A stretch of DNA of 61,404 nt from Aporhodopirellula sallentina SM41 (GTDB lineage: Bacteria; Planctomycetota; Planctomycetia; Pirellulales; Pirellulaceae): NCBI RefSeq assembly GCF_000346505.1, contig NZ_ANOH01000319.1:1-61404 (forward strand). Reading direction: 5' to 3'. Positions within the stretch are counted from its first letter, which is position 1. Each line of letters opens with the position of its first letter. Of this stretch, positions 45,068-55,117 are shown one piece after another. Under the pieces are notes generated by a model. That model searched no databases. It saw nothing but the letters and a program-made list of their open reading frames with translations, and was not told the origin of the DNA. The translations under genes and the position numbers were made by a program.

Positions 45068-47346
45068 ACTGGTGTGCGAAGCTCGGCACGGTGCTCGCCA
45101 ACGAAGAGGTCGTCGACGGCAAGAGCGAAGTCGGCGGGCATCCTGTCAAACGGATTCCGCTGCGGCAATGGATGTTGCGGATCACCGACTACGCCGAACG
45201 TCTGCTCGAGGGCCTTGATGACCTCGATTGGCCGGCGGGGATCAAGAAATTGCAGTTCGATTGGATCGGACGCAGTACCGGTGCGGAGGTCGACTTCTAT
45301 TTGCAATCCGGAGGTGCATCGGGCGAAGACGAAACCGGTCCCTATGTCGCGTGGAAACGCTCGCGGGCAACCAATGGTTTCCCCGGAGAACCTGGACGCG
45401 ACAGTTTGCGTGTTTACACGACTCGCCCCGATACGCTGTTCGGTGCGACCTACATGGTCGTTTCGCCCGAACACCCGTTGATCGATCGATTGGTAACTCC
45501 CGAACAAAAATCGGAAGTCGACGAGTACTGCGAGAAGGCGTCCTTCAAAAGTGACCGCGAGCGAACCGACGGTGACCGAGCGAAGACCGGCGTCTTCACC
45601 GGTTCGCATGCGATCAATCCCGCCGACGGAAGAGCCATTCCGGTTTGGGTCGCGGACTATGTTCTCGCTGGATACGGGACGGGTGCGATCATGGCGGTTC
45701 CCGCTCACGACGTGCGTGACTTCGAGTTTGCCGTGGCGTTCGATTTGCCGGTGATCCCGGTTGTGAATCCGCCCAAAGATCACGAACAACGCGAAGAAAT
45801 CCTTGCCGGCAAAGCCTGCTTCGCCGCTGAAGGCGAAGCGATCAACAGCGGCGAGTTTAACGGCAAGTCCACCGCCGAGGTGAAGAAAGCGTTGACGGCC
45901 CGGTTGGCCGAAGAAGGGCTCGCACGCGAAGCGGTCAATTTTAAACTGCGAGATTGGTTGTTCAGTCGCCAACGTTTCTGGGGCGAACCGTTCCCGATCC
46001 TCCACGAGATCGACGCCGAGGGAAATCCGACCGGGATGAAACGCGCGGTTCCCGAAGAACAATTGCCTGTCACCCTTCCGGAACTCGAAGACTTCAAACC
46101 GCACGGACGTCCCGAGCCGCCGTTGGCGAAAGCCGATGACGATTGGTTGATCGTGGAAATCGATGGCAAGCGTTACCGCCGCGAAACCAACACGATGCCG
46201 CAATGGGCAGGTTCCTGTTGGTACTACCTGCGATACATCGATCCGAAGAACGAAAAACAGCTTATCGATCCGGAACTCGAGAAAGCATGGATGCCGGTCG
46301 ATTTGTATGTCGGTGGTGCCGAGCACGCGGTGTTGCACCTGTTGTACTCGCGGTTCTGGCACAAGGTGCTCTATGACCGTGGATATGTGACATGCCCCGA
46401 ACCGTTTCGCAAACTGGTCAACCAAGGGATGATCCTCGGCGAAGTCGAATTCTCAGGCTATGTCGATGACGACGGGAAACCGGTGTCGGTGAAGAACGTT
46501 CGTCGTGACGCAGAGGGCAACCGAGTGACCAAAGACGGCCGCGTGGTTGAGTCGGTGAAGATCGCCGAAGACGACGTCGAGAAGAAAGGCGAAGGCTTCG
46601 TTCTGAAGTCCGACCCGTCGATCAAAATCGACAGCCGTGCATTCAAGATGAGTAAAACACGAGGCAACGTGGTCAACCCGGATGGCGTTGTTCGTGATTA
46701 CGGTGCCGACTCGCTACGGCTGTATGAAATGTTCATGGGACCGCTCGAGGCGACCAAGCCGTGGGTGATGACCGGGGTGGGTGGCGTCCGTGGATTCCTT
46801 GATCGCGTTTGGCGATTGATGGTCGACGACAAAGCCGATGAGTTGCAACTCTCCGGTGCCATCGTTGACGAACCTTGCGACGAAGAGCAACTGCGTGTCC
46901 TGCATCAAACGATTCGCAAGGTGACCGAAGACACCGAGGCGATGAGTTTCAATACCGCGATCGCGAAGATGATGGAGTTCTCCAATCACTTCACCCGCAG
47001 CGAGAAACGACCACGTGCGGCGATGGAAACGTTCCTCGTTCTGTTGCATCCCTACGCACCGCATATTGCCGAAGAGTTGTGGCGATTGCTCGGTCACGAG
47101 GAATCCATTTCGAGAGAGCCGTGGCCGCAGTGGGACGAAGAGGCGTTGAAGGAATCGAGCATCGAAATTCCGGTGCAGATCAATGGTAAGCTGAAAGCGA
47201 AGATCAACGTGCCGCCCGATGCGAGCAAGGATCAGATGATCGAAGCCGCCAAGGGTGACGAGCAGGTCCAAGCCGCGATCGGTGAAAAGAACGTCGTCAA
47301 AGAGATCGCCGTTCCCGGACGCATGGTGAACCTGGTCGTGAAGTAG
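45040..47346 (+). CDS. leuS: Leucine--tRNA ligase, C-terminal part (frameshifted gene)
   Basis: This continues leuS in the shifted frame; the homologous frame is open from 44998, and 45040 is only the first possible start codon (TTG) within it. It includes the zinc/linker region ([20 protein letters not shown]) and the editing domain with [16 protein letters not shown] and [19 protein letters not shown]. The catalytic core rejoins at [17 protein letters not shown] and [14 protein letters not shown], and the KMSKS signature reads [14 protein letters not shown]. The anticodon-binding helical domain and the C-terminal tRNA-contact domain ([18 protein letters not shown]) follow. Every essential motif is intact, so the protein would be functional if the frame were restored. 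Confidence 0.93.
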   Translation: MAYQDDALVNWCAKLGTVLANEEVVDGKSEVGGHPVKRIPLRQWMLRITDYAERLLEGLDDLDWPAGIKKLQFDWIGRSTGAEVDFYLQSGGASGEDETGPYVAWKRSRATNGFPGEPGRDSLRVYTTRPDTLFGATYMVVSPEHPLIDRLVTPEQKSEVDEYCEKASFKSDRERTDGDRAKTGVFTGSHAINPADGRAIPVWVADYVLAGYGTGAIMAVPAHDVRDFEFAVAFDLPVIPVVNPPKDHEQREEILAGKACFAAEGEAINSGEFNGKSTAEVKKALTARLAEEGLAREAVNFKLRDWLFSRQRFWGEPFPILHEIDAEGNPTGMKRAVPEEQLPVTLPELEDFKPHGRPEPPLAKADDDWLIVEIDGKRYRRETNTMPQWAGSCWYYLRYIDPKNEKQLIDPELEKAWMPVDLYVGGAEHAVLHLLYSRFWHKVLYDRGYVTCPEPFRKLVNQGMILGEVEFSGYVDDDGKPVSVKNVRRDAEGNRVTKDGRVVESVKIAEDDVEKKGEGFVLKSDPSIKIDSRAFKMSKTRGNVVNPDGVVRDYGADSLRLYEMFMGPLEATKPWVMTGVGGVRGFLDRVWRLMVDDKADELQLSGAIVDEPCDEEQLRVLHQTIRKVTEDTEAMSFNTAIAKMMEFSNHFTRSEKRPRAAMETFLVLLHPYAPHIAEELWRLLGHEESISREPWPQWDEEALKESSIEIPVQINGKLKAKINVPPDASKDQMIEAAKGDEQVQAAIGEKNVVKEIAVPGRMVNLVVK

Positions 47347-47527
47347 CGCCGCGTTTGCGGGTTTTCTGACCGTACGGGCGTGTGCGGGGTGATTTCCCCG
47401 ATACGTGTATTCGCCGTGCGTCTTTGCATGACGTTGGTCGGTCAATGGGATACGTTAGGGGCGGCGGTCAGCGTGCCGCCCCGAATCGTTTTCATGTGAT
47501 CACTGTCCACCGTCGAGCATCGTTCTC

Positions 47528-49192
47528 TTGGAATACGGGTACACGAGTCTTCTGCCGCCGCTGTTGGCGATCGTTTTGGCGTTGCTCACGCGGCATGTGT
47601 TGTTGCCGTTGGCGGCCGGGATCCTGCTGGGTGCCGGGTTGCTCGCGTGGGGCACGCCGGAATCGGGTTTGGTTCTGACGACGTGCGCAATCTTCGTCCG
47701 CAGTATTTGGGACTCGGTTTGGGACGGTGATCATCTGCGCGTGTTGGTGTTCACGCTGCTGCTCGGGATGATGGTCGGTGTGATCGAAGTTTCCGGCGCG
47801 ATGAAACGCACGATTGCTCGGTTGGCGAGTCGGGTTCGCGACCGCCGCGGGGCACAGGGGATGATCGCCGCGACCGGGCTGGCGGTGTTCTTCGACGACT
47901 ACGCGAACACGTTGCTCGTCGGAGGGACGATGCGTTCGACTTCGGACCGGTTCGGTCTTTCGCGAGCCAAACTCGCGTATTTGGTCGACAGCACCGCGGC
48001 ACCGGTGGCCGGTTTGGCTCTGGTGAGTACCTGGGTGGCCACGGAGCTCAGCTATCTGCAGGCGGGCATCGATGCATCCGTTTACTCGGCGAACAACGGC
48101 GAGGCTTCGATCGCCGTATTTGATTTCTTTTTGCAGAGCATTCCGTATCGGTTCTATCCGTGGTTTGCACTTTTTCTCGTGTTCGTGATCGCGCGTACCG
48201 GTCGAGATTTTGGGCCGATGCACGCAGCCGAACAGGCGGCGTTGAAGGATGCCGCAAAAGAACAACATGGTCATCTTGAAGATGCAGCTCGGGCTCCCGA
48301 TCCGAAGACGCGGTGGTCGGACATGGGGGCAGCGTTCTCGCCCGTGTTGGTTTGTTTGGCGGCGGTGTTGGCGACATTGATCTACACCGGGATGGCCAGT
48401 TTGAGCGAGGGCGACGTGTCGGCTGCCGTCGCGGTGCAGGAGGCAAGCGGTGCGACAGATGGTGCGGTCGGTTGGCTCCGCCGTGCCGGAGACGTGATCG
48501 GTTCCGGCGATTCGTATTTGGCGTTGATGGTTGGTGGCGGTGCGGGGTTGGCGACCGCGTTGTTGTTCGCATTTGTCGGCACCGGCGTTTCGAAAACCCA
48601 GGTCTTTCGTGGGGTTGGCAGTGGTGCGGCTCAGATGATGCCGGCGATGTTTGTGCTGTGGTTGGCGTGGGCGTTGTCCGCCATGACCGGGAAAGAGGCG
48701 TTGGACACGGGAGGTTTCCTCGCGAGCGTTCTGACCGACGCGATTGACATCCGGATCCTTCCGACGTGTGTGTTTCTGCTCGCGGGAGTGATCGCGTTTT
48801 CGACGGGCACGAGTTGGGGAACGATGGCGATTGTGACGCCGATCGCGGTCAGTCTCGTGCTGGACATGCAGGCGAATTCGAACTTGGCGAGCGACGTTGT
48901 GAACTCACCACTCGCGTTGGCGACATTCAGCGGCGTGTTGGCGGGAGCGATCTTTGGAGACCACTGCTCGCCGATCTCCGACACCACGGTCCTATCGAGC
49001 CGGGCCTGTGATTGCGATCACGTCCTGCATGTCAGGACACAGATGCCCTACGCGTTGCTCGCCGGCGGTGTTTGCGTCGTGACGGGAACCCTTCCGGTCG
49101 CGTTTGGCGTTCCGGTATGGCTGTGTTTGGCCGCAGGCACCGGCTGCCTGATCGCAGCGGTGCGGTGGCTAGGCAAGCAGCCTGCCGCTTGA
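47528..49192 (+). CDS. NhaC-type Na+/H+ antiporter family protein
   Basis: A TTG start (EYGYTSLLPPLLAIVLALL) gives 554 residues with about 11-12 membrane helices. Landmarks of the NhaC family are FVRSIWDSVWDGDHLRVLVF, GLAVFFDDYANTLLVGGTMR, YLVDSTAAPVAGLALVSTWV, AFSTGTSWGTMAIVTPIAVS and GVLAGAIFGDHCSPISDTTV. The conserved acidic residues in the membrane (FFDDYAN; FGDHCSPISD) are intact. It likely exchanges Na+ for H+ in the inner membrane, fitting a marine organism. A soluble loop (~235-265) interrupts the central region. It follows leuS by 181 bp. Confidence 0.88.
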   Translation: MEYGYTSLLPPLLAIVLALLTRHVLLPLAAGILLGAGLLAWGTPESGLVLTTCAIFVRSIWDSVWDGDHLRVLVFTLLLGMMVGVIEVSGAMKRTIARLASRVRDRRGAQGMIAATGLAVFFDDYANTLLVGGTMRSTSDRFGLSRAKLAYLVDSTAAPVAGLALVSTWVATELSYLQAGIDASVYSANNGEASIAVFDFFLQSIPYRFYPWFALFLVFVIARTGRDFGPMHAAEQAALKDAAKEQHGHLEDAARAPDPKTRWSDMGAAFSPVLVCLAAVLATLIYTGMASLSEGDVSAAVAVQEASGATDGAVGWLRRAGDVIGSGDSYLALMVGGGAGLATALLFAFVGTGVSKTQVFRGVGSGAAQMMPAMFVLWLAWALSAMTGKEALDTGGFLASVLTDAIDIRILPTCVFLLAGVIAFSTGTSWGTMAIVTPIAVSLVLDMQANSNLASDVVNSPLALATFSGVLAGAIFGDHCSPISDTTVLSSRACDCDHVLHVRTQMPYALLAGGVCVVTGTLPVAFGVPVWLCLAAGTGCLIAAVRWLGKQPAA

Positions 49193-49194
49193 CC

Positions 49195-50661
49195 CTATTT
49201 CGCCTGAGCTTTCAGTTTGGCAAATCGCGTACGCATTTCGATCAGTTTGGCTTCGTGTTCCGGGTTGGCGGCGAGGTCGTTTTCCTCGAGCGGGTCGGTG
49301 GCGATGTGAAACAACTGCTCGCGATCGAATTCGGGCCAGTAAAAATACTTCCAATCTTTCCGCACGAGTGCTTCGGAATACGGGATGAAGTCCTTGCTGC
49401 GGATCGTCGGGTGTTCGTAGAAGAACTCCGTTCGCCAAGGTTGTTCGGCGAGCGATGAGGGATCTTCGAGATACAGTTGGCTGATGTCGCGGCCTTGCAT
49501 TCCATCGGGAGCATCAACGCCGACTGCGGAGAGAATCGTTGGCGCGAGATCAATGCTGAGCGTGAATTCGTCGTTGGTTTGTCCCTGTCGATCGTCCGGG
49601 AGTCGTGGGTCGTTGATGATCAGGGGGACACGGATGCTTTCTTGGTGTGGGTACCACTTGTCCGCCAGACCATGTTCGGCGTGGTAGTATCCGTTGTCGG
49701 TGGTGAAGATGACCAGCGTCCGATCACGAACACCGTCTTCTTCGAGTTGCTGCAGGATCCGCCCGCAGGTGCTGTCAACTTCGGTTGCCAGACGGTAGTA
49801 GTTTTTCATCATCCGTTGGAACTTCTCCGGCGTGTCGAACCGCCAATGCCATCGGTTGCGGCCTTCGTTCTTTTCGTTGCCGACGAATTCAGGTAGACGC
49901 TCGAACGATTCTTGTGTGGCGTTGACCGGGACGGGGATTTCGACGTCCTGATACAACGACATGCTTTCGGGTTGCGGGAGAAACTGATCGGGGTGGCCGT
50001 CTTGGGCATGCGTGGCGAAGAATGCGACCGTCAGGCAAAACGGTTTGTCTTTGGGGCGTGTTTCGAGAAACTCGAGGGCGTCGTTTTCGTTCTTCGCGGT
50101 GACGTGAATCTCAGACCCGTCGGGTTGTTTGAACCAGTGTCTGCCGTAGTAGGAACGTCCGAAGTCGAAATGCTCTGCAGGGAATTTGCCGTTGTGCCAC
50201 TTTCCAACATGCCCGACGTGGTAGCCGTTCTGGCGAAGCAAACCGGGGTAGGTTTCTTCCCACGGAGTTTGGAAGGCTTTGAACCCGAAGCAACCGTGAC
50301 GCGACATCATTTGCCCGGTGAACAAACACGCGCGGCTGACTCCGCAGATCGCCGTCGTGACGCAGTTGTGGGTAAACCGAATGGACTCTCCGGCGAGTTG
50401 ATCGAGATTCGGTGTTTGCACGATCGGATTGCCCGCAACACCGAGCGTGTCAAAACGCCAATCGTCCGCGTAGAGGACGAGAACATTGAGTGGTGGATCG
50501 GAAGAGTCAGACGCGTCGGACGTCTGTTCGGTCGGCCCGTCGGCGGCGGACAGGTGCGCGTCTCGCGGGAGTACAACCCGGGTGCTGACGCAGGCAATCG
50601 CGATGGTCCACAGGAGAAAATGATGCAGAAAACGCGAGGGAGCGGATACCGATTGAGTCAT
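49195..50661 (-). CDS. Sulfatase with non-canonical CGVSR active-site motif
   Basis: The ATG at 50661 gives 488 residues with an N-terminal signal segment ([17 protein letters not shown]). The sulfatase fold is clear: [16 protein letters not shown] (metal aspartates), [63 protein letters not shown] and the C-terminal [16 protein letters not shown]. The active-site motif at 106-110 is CGVSR: cysteine and arginine are present but valine takes the position usually held by Pro or Ala. Formylglycine conversion may still occur, but this is untested. The predicted site of action is the periplasm, on sulfated polysaccharides. It ends two bases from the NhaC stop (convergent). Confidence 0.9.
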   Translation of the reverse strand: MTQSVSAPSRFLHHFLLWTIAIACVSTRVVLPRDAHLSAADGPTEQTSDASDSSDPPLNVLVLYADDWRFDTLGVAGNPIVQTPNLDQLAGESIRFTHNCVTTAICGVSRACLFTGQMMSRHGCFGFKAFQTPWEETYPGLLRQNGYHVGHVGKWHNGKFPAEHFDFGRSYYGRHWFKQPDGSEIHVTAKNENDALEFLETRPKDKPFCLTVAFFATHAQDGHPDQFLPQPESMSLYQDVEIPVPVNATQESFERLPEFVGNEKNEGRNRWHWRFDTPEKFQRMMKNYYRLATEVDSTCGRILQQLEEDGVRDRTLVIFTTDNGYYHAEHGLADKWYPHQESIRVPLIINDPRLPDDRQGQTNDEFTLSIDLAPTILSAVGVDAPDGMQGRDISQLYLEDPSSLAEQPWRTEFFYEHPTIRSKDFIPYSEALVRKDWKYFYWPEFDREQLFHIATDPLEENDLAANPEHEAKLIEMRTRFAKLKAQAK

Positions 50662-50989
50662 AGCGCCGGGAGGAATATCGAGGGCTGGAGGTAGGAGACT
50701 CCAGCATAGTCGATAGAGTTTGCGGCGTGGTCGGTTGCCACGTTTTCGAGGTTTTAAGGAGCGTTCTTCGCGAACGTTTCCTCACAAGGACGCGATCCGA
50801 TCCGATCGCTCGTTCCAGCGTCAGTGGAAGGCTCCGTTGGGAACAGATGTCTGATCCTCTCCCGTTCGACTTCAGCCGACGAGGGGTAAGTTAAACGCTA
50901 CCTCTCCCCGCTCTCTGGTGATAGGCAACGAGGGCCTCGGGAAATAGAACCGGTGATTCAAGTCAACGCAGTAAGAACGAAGGACGATC
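50662..50989. other. 328-bp divergent intergenic region between two sulfatases
   Basis: It lies between two divergent sulfatase genes. A 7-bp stem GCTGGAG/CTCCAGC spans about 50682-50703 near the start of the minus-strand gene. No gene and no confident promoter is recognised. Confidence 0.4.
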
Positions 50990-52591
50990 GTGGAAACAAT
51001 CCAGTGGGTCAAATTGAGCGAACGGAAACGACGCGTTGCTGGTCAGCACGCAACACGCGAAGTCGCGGGTTTGGGTCACCTTTGCGTCGTTGCATCTCTG
51101 CAATCATGGATATTGGTCATGCTGTTCTTTTGGATGGCACAGGGGGCACAGGGGGCACAGGGGGAACGGCCTAACATCCTGTTGGTTTTGGTCGATGACA
51201 TGGGGTGGAAGGATATGGGGTGCGCCGGCAGCACCTTTTACGAAACGCCGAATCTTGACCGCATGGCGGCCGAGGGCGCCCGCTTTCTGAACGGCTATTC
51301 GGCGTCGGTAGTGTGCGCACCTTCGCGTGGTGCGCTCTTTTCCGGCAAGTATCCCGCGCGTACGAAATTGACGAACGTGTTTCATGGACCGCCCGGGCCG
51401 GACGACCGCTTGCATGACACGAGCAAGTATTCCGGGGCTGACCATCGGGCGCTCGAAGCGCGGAACCGTCATGTCTTGCCCATTTCGGAGGTGATTTTCG
51501 CGGAAGCCTTTGTCGACGGCGGCTACCGGACGGGCTTTTTCGGAAAATGGCATATCGGCGAATGTCCGAACTACTATCCGGACGACCGCGGCTTTCAGGT
51601 GGCGAAGGGGTATCGCGTCCAAGCGGTGGGGACGGGAAAGTCGGGCCACTGGATGAAAACCTTCAAAGACTACGGTGCCAACATGGAGGGAGTTGATCCC
51701 GAGGCCTACTTGGCCGACGTGCTCACCGACCAATGCATCGACTTCATGACCAAAAACAAAGACCGACCTTTTCTGGCGGTACTCTCTCACTATTTGGCCC
51801 ACGCACCTATCCATCCCAAACCCGAAAAGGTAGGCCACTATCAAAACAAACCCGCCACCGATCAGAACAATCCCCAATACGCGGCGGTGATGGAATCGAT
51901 CGATGAAAGCATTGGACGTTTGTCCGCGGCGCTGCAGGAGTTGGGCTTGGAAGAAAAAACGCTGGTTTTGTTTACGTCAGATAACGGCGGTTGGACGCCG
52001 CGCGCCACATCGAACTATCCGCTCATGGGTGGCAAGAGTTTTCCGTTCGAAGCCGGCACGCGGGTGCCGTTCATCGTGAAGTGGTCCGGGAAAATCAAGC
52101 CGACGGTTTCGCAAGAGCGTGTGATCGCGATGGATCTCTATCCCACGATGTTGGCCGCGACCGGATTGCCGCAACGCCCGCAGCAACACGTTGATGGGAT
52201 CAACCTGATGCCGCATCTCACGAAGGGGACTGAGCTGGAGGACCGTCCTCTCGTCTTTCACTTTCCCCATTACACACACGCCACCGGACCGTACTCGGCG
52301 ATCATTGTCGACGGATGGAAACTGATACGGTTTTTCAACGACGAAACCGGGGGATGCTTGCTTTATAACTTGAAGGATGATCCCTACGAGCAAAAGGATC
52401 TTGCGGCGACTACTCCCGAAAGGCTGGCTGCTCTCAACCATCGATTGGATCTCGCATTGAAGGGAATGTCGGCCGAAATGCCGCGGCGCAATCCCGCGAG
52501 GAAAAAGACGAGTCCTGGAATGAACCTGTCTTCTGTAAAAGAGCTTGCCGAGAAAGAACGCGCCATCTTCGAGGCGCGGTTGGGCAAATAG
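50990..52591 (+). CDS. Sulfatase (CAPSR motif)
   Basis: A GTG at 50990 starts the longest frame (533 residues). The only hydrophobic signal-like segment (SWILVMLFFWMAQG) begins near residue 39, so a later start is possible. The sulfatase signature is CAPSR at 109-113 with ILLVLVDDMGWKDMGC before it and RTGFFGKWHIGECPN after. FTSDNGGWTPRATSNYPLMG and GTRVPFIVKWSGKI belong to the second half. The motif set resembles the sulfatase group that includes arylsulfatase A and GalNAc-6-sulfatase-like enzymes; the substrate is not predictable. Near the predicted signal cleavage site a 9-bp tandem repeat encodes (Ala-Gln-Gly)3. Confidence 0.88.
   Translation: METIQWVKLSERKRRVAGQHATREVAGLGHLCVVASLQSWILVMLFFWMAQGAQGAQGERPNILLVLVDDMGWKDMGCAGSTFYETPNLDRMAAEGARFLNGYSASVVCAPSRGALFSGKYPARTKLTNVFHGPPGPDDRLHDTSKYSGADHRALEARNRHVLPISEVIFAEAFVDGGYRTGFFGKWHIGECPNYYPDDRGFQVAKGYRVQAVGTGKSGHWMKTFKDYGANMEGVDPEAYLADVLTDQCIDFMTKNKDRPFLAVLSHYLAHAPIHPKPEKVGHYQNKPATDQNNPQYAAVMESIDESIGRLSAALQELGLEEKTLVLFTSDNGGWTPRATSNYPLMGGKSFPFEAGTRVPFIVKWSGKIKPTVSQERVIAMDLYPTMLAATGLPQRPQQHVDGINLMPHLTKGTELEDRPLVFHFPHYTHATGPYSAIIVDGWKLIRFFNDETGGCLLYNLKDDPYEQKDLAATTPERLAALNHRLDLALKGMSAEMPRRNPARKKTSPGMNLSSVKELAEKERAIFEARLGK
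51136..51162 (+). repeat. 9-bp tandem repeat, three units
   Basis: Three copies of GGCACAGGG in phase with the reading frame, adding (AQG)3 just after the predicted signal sequence of the sulfatase. Probably slippage-prone. Confidence 0.8.
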
Positions 52592-52777
52592 AGAAGACGC
52601 CCTGGTGCATTACCAGCCACGATCAGCTCCGGATCGCCTAAAGGCTGGACTCCAACGGTGTCTGTGCCGAGCGTCTGGATTCGGTTGCCGTGATCCTAGT
52701 GGTGCGTCAAAGCCTCGTTTTCGGGTCGCGAAACTCGCCAACGGTTTGTCGATTTAATTCAAGAGTCAACCTGTTTT

Positions 52778-52843
52778 CGTTTAACCGGTAGCCGTAGGCG
52801 ACGTGCAGTGGCAAGCAGGTCGCCTTTGGCTGCCCGTTAAACG
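52778..52843. repeat. Inverted repeat
   Basis: CGTTTAACCGGTAGCCGTAG plus GCGAC pairs with GTCGCCTTTGGCTGCCCGTT plus AAACG (21 of 25 positions) around a 16-base loop. It is not obviously related to families 1 or 2. Confidence 0.65.
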
Positions 52844-52857
52844 AATAAATCAACAGC

Positions 52858-52948
52858 CCGCCAAGAGTTTCGGGAGGGCTCGTGAATTACCGAAAGTCTT
52901 GGCGACTTTTGCTACGCCTTTGAATCCTCATTCTTGATCGTGACGCGG
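52858..52948. repeat. Dispersed palindromic repeat family 1, copy C
   Basis: Short left arm CGCCAAGAGTTTCGG, loop GAGGGCTCGTGAATTA, right arm CCGAAAGTCTTGGCGACTTT to GCTACGCC. The tail TTGAATCCTCATTCTTGATC plus GTGACGC matches the tail after copy A, so the left arm seems truncated while the right flank is complete. Confidence 0.75.
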
Positions 52949-52958
52949 CACAAGGCTC

Positions 52959-54341
52959 TCAGGATGCTTTGCGGATCCAGACTGCGGAGGCTTGGCCTTG
53001 AGGCGTCACGTTGACGCTGATGAAGCTGTCGCCGGCTGGAACGCCAGGGGCGTTGACCGCGTTGATCGGGCAGTTTTCATCGAGCGATTCGAGGTTGCGA
53101 ATCGGGAACAGGTCGCCGCCGAGGCTTTTGAGGCTGGCGATGATTTCGACCATGCCGCCACCGGCACCGAGGTTGCCGAAGTGGCCTTTGGCGGTCGTGA
53201 CCGGTGGTTGTGTTTTCGCGTCGCCGAACACTTCGCAGATCGCAGCGGCTTCATCTTTGTCGATGTCGACATCCGACAAACCGTGAGCGTGAATATGTCC
53301 GATCGGCGTTTCGCCGTGGCCGGCTGCTTTGGCCGATCGCAGGGTCGCTTTGAGTGCGTTGGCGATCGCGATTTGAATCGGGCGTGGCCCGCCGCTCTCG
53401 CCCACCGCACTGGTGCCGTAGCCGAGTACTTCTCCGAGGATATTGGCGCCGCGTGCTTCGGCGTGTTCGCGAGCTTCACAGAGCATCGAGGCGGCGCCTT
53501 CGCCAAGAACGCTGCCGTCGCGGCTGGAATCGAACGGTCGCGACATCGTGTCGCAGTCGTCGCGATTGCCGGCGAGTTTTTCCTGCAGCGACGCGTGCAA
53601 GGTCCGCAGCGGGTGGACACGTGAACCGGTCGCGCCGACGACCAACGCTTCGGCATGGCCGCGCAAGATGGTCGAGGTGGCTTCCGCGATCGCTGCTCCA
53701 CCGGAGGCTTCCCGCAGGGTCAGTGAGTTATTCGGACCGCGTAGATCGTTGTAGATCGCGATATGCGACGCCGGCATGTTGGGGAGGTATTTCAACAACC
53801 ACAGCGGGTTGACCTTCGGCAGTCCCAACTCGCCCCATTTGGCGAAGTTGAATTCCCCGTCCTCGATGCACGCGGCGATCCCGGCGGTGTATTCGTCCGG
53901 CAACGACATGATGTAGTCGGAACCGAACAGCACACCGGTACGGTCGCGGTCGAATGTTTCGGCCGAGTGTCCGGCGTCATGCAGAGCCAACTGGGCCGAT
54001 GCGACCCCCATTTCGATCTCGCGGCACATCACTTTGCTACCTTTGCGGATCGTCCGCTGCAGCGCCTTTTCGAGCGGACCGTAGTCGCTGATGTGCCCGG
54101 TGAACTGAGTCGCCTCGGCACCATAGCTCGCCGAAAACGCCTCGGTCGGTACTTGGGTGAAGGCTGCGATCCCGGATTTGCCGGCATTCAGACCGTCGAC
54201 CAGTTCGTCCGGTGTGTTGCCCAGCGGGCTGATAACGCCTAATCCGGTGATCACGACACTCGTGACAGGACGACGAGGCGATCCGTTCGAATTCACCGAA
54301 GTATCGACAGCGGGCGAGTTTGCGGGTGGGGATGCGGACAT
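52959..54341 (-). CDS. Beta-ketoacyl-ACP synthase homologue lacking the catalytic cysteine
   Basis: The ATG at 54341 (MSASPPANSPAV) gives 460 residues; upstream in-frame sequence to 54602 is Arg-rich and non-homologous. The fold is FabF-like: VVITGLGVISPLGNTPDE, GVLFGSDYIMSLPDEY, RPFDSSRDGSVLGEGAA, HIHAHGLSDVDIDKDEAAAI and NLGAGGGMVEI. At the nucleophile position, where FabF has T-A-C-T-S-G, this protein has L-R-E-A-S-G, so Glu211 replaces Cys. His353 of the first histidine motif is present. The second catalytic histidine region reads AKGHFGNLGAGG and is altered. It may decarboxylate, pair with a functional ketosynthase, or have lost condensation activity. Confidence 0.85.
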   Translation of the reverse strand: MSASPPANSPAVDTSVNSNGSPRRPVTSVVITGLGVISPLGNTPDELVDGLNAGKSGIAAFTQVPTEAFSASYGAEATQFTGHISDYGPLEKALQRTIRKGSKVMCREIEMGVASAQLALHDAGHSAETFDRDRTGVLFGSDYIMSLPDEYTAGIAACIEDGEFNFAKWGELGLPKVNPLWLLKYLPNMPASHIAIYNDLRGPNNSLTLREASGGAAIAEATSTILRGHAEALVVGATGSRVHPLRTLHASLQEKLAGNRDDCDTMSRPFDSSRDGSVLGEGAASMLCEAREHAEARGANILGEVLGYGTSAVGESGGPRPIQIAIANALKATLRSAKAAGHGETPIGHIHAHGLSDVDIDKDEAAAICEVFGDAKTQPPVTTAKGHFGNLGAGGGMVEIIASLKSLGGDLFPIRNLESLDENCPINAVNAPGVPAGDSFISVNVTPQGQASAVWIRKAS

Positions 54342-54686
54342 GAAGTAGTAGTGTTGGCAAAGGAGGTGGATTTCACAACGACGCGAAGATAGCAAATCCG
54401 GACGGCGGAAGGAACGTCGCTCCAAAGTACAGATAGCGGAGCGGAATGGCCGCACCCACGAATGACTGATTCGCAGGTAACTCCGCCTGCAACCCGCGTT
54501 TTCGAGTTGTCCGTTGGCGATCGCCGAGCGTTCAGCGTGTGCGTTTATCGGCCATTTGTCGACGCGGTTTCCTAATCTGTAGCGTGTTTTCAAAAGTGGC
54601 ACGCCGAATGCAACTCAGTCTCCACCGCTCGCCCAACAGAGAATCGCAGGGCTGAAAACCGCACAACTTTTTGGAAGGAGATTGCT
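54342..54686. other. 345-bp divergent intergenic region
   Basis: It lies between the divergent ketosynthase-like gene and the CsbD-type cluster. No gene is seen. A strong ribosome-binding site AAGGAG (54675-54680) ends it, six bases before the CsbD-type ATG. No promoter could be assigned confidently. Confidence 0.45.
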
Positions 54687-55115
54687 ATGAATCGAGAAGA
54701 AATCAAAGGCCACTGGAACGAAGTCAAAGGACGCCTCAAAGAGCATTGGGGGCAACTCACCGATGACGACCTGAGTCAAGCCGAAGGCAACGCCGACCAG
54801 CTCGTCGGAGTCGTCCAGCAGAAGACCGGTGCAACGCGTCGTGAGATCGAAAACTTCATCGACGGAATGTTCAACGGTTCGATGAGCGACCAAGCCGCCG
54901 AGACCGTTCAGCAGTATGCCGACACGGCTCAGCGGATGGCCGATGAGGCGACCCAATACGCACGCCAGCAAGCCGACCGGATCGCCGCGTATTCGTCGGA
55001 CTACTCCGCCAAGGTCGCCCATACGGTTCGAACGCGACCTGCCGAATCGATGGCGATCGCCTTCGGGTTGGGGATCGCCGCCGGTGCGTTGTTCTTCCTC
55101 GGCCGAAAGAAATAG
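54687..55115 (+). CDS. CsbD-like stress protein with DUF883-type C-terminal membrane tail
   Basis: The start is supported by AAGGAG six bases upstream, strong for this genome. The 142-residue product begins like CsbD/YjbJ stress proteins ([20 protein letters not shown], then [20 protein letters not shown] and [13 protein letters not shown]). The second half is an amphipathic helix ([20 protein letters not shown]) ending in a DUF883/ElaB-type tail: [31 protein letters not shown]883 proteins such as YqjD and ElaB are inner-membrane tail-anchored and can bind ribosomes in stationary phase. First gene of a compact five-gene cluster. Confidence 0.82.
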   Translation: MNREEIKGHWNEVKGRLKEHWGQLTDDDLSQAEGNADQLVGVVQQKTGATRREIENFIDGMFNGSMSDQAAETVQQYADTAQRMADEATQYARQQADRIAAYSSDYSAKVAHTVRTRPAESMAIAFGLGIAAGALFFLGRKK

Positions 55116-55117
55116 TC

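Larger units (their letters stand above)
52592..52958. other. 367-bp intergenic region rich in inverted repeats
   Basis: It lies between the convergent sulfatase and ketosynthase-like genes and contains two palindromic elements (52778-52843 and 52858-52948) back to back. No gene is seen. Confidence 0.5.

Noticed and set aside
45031-46425. 464-codon minus-strand open frame within leuS
   Set aside because: Antisense to conserved LeuRS sequence; no motifs; codon-position bias explains the absence of stops.
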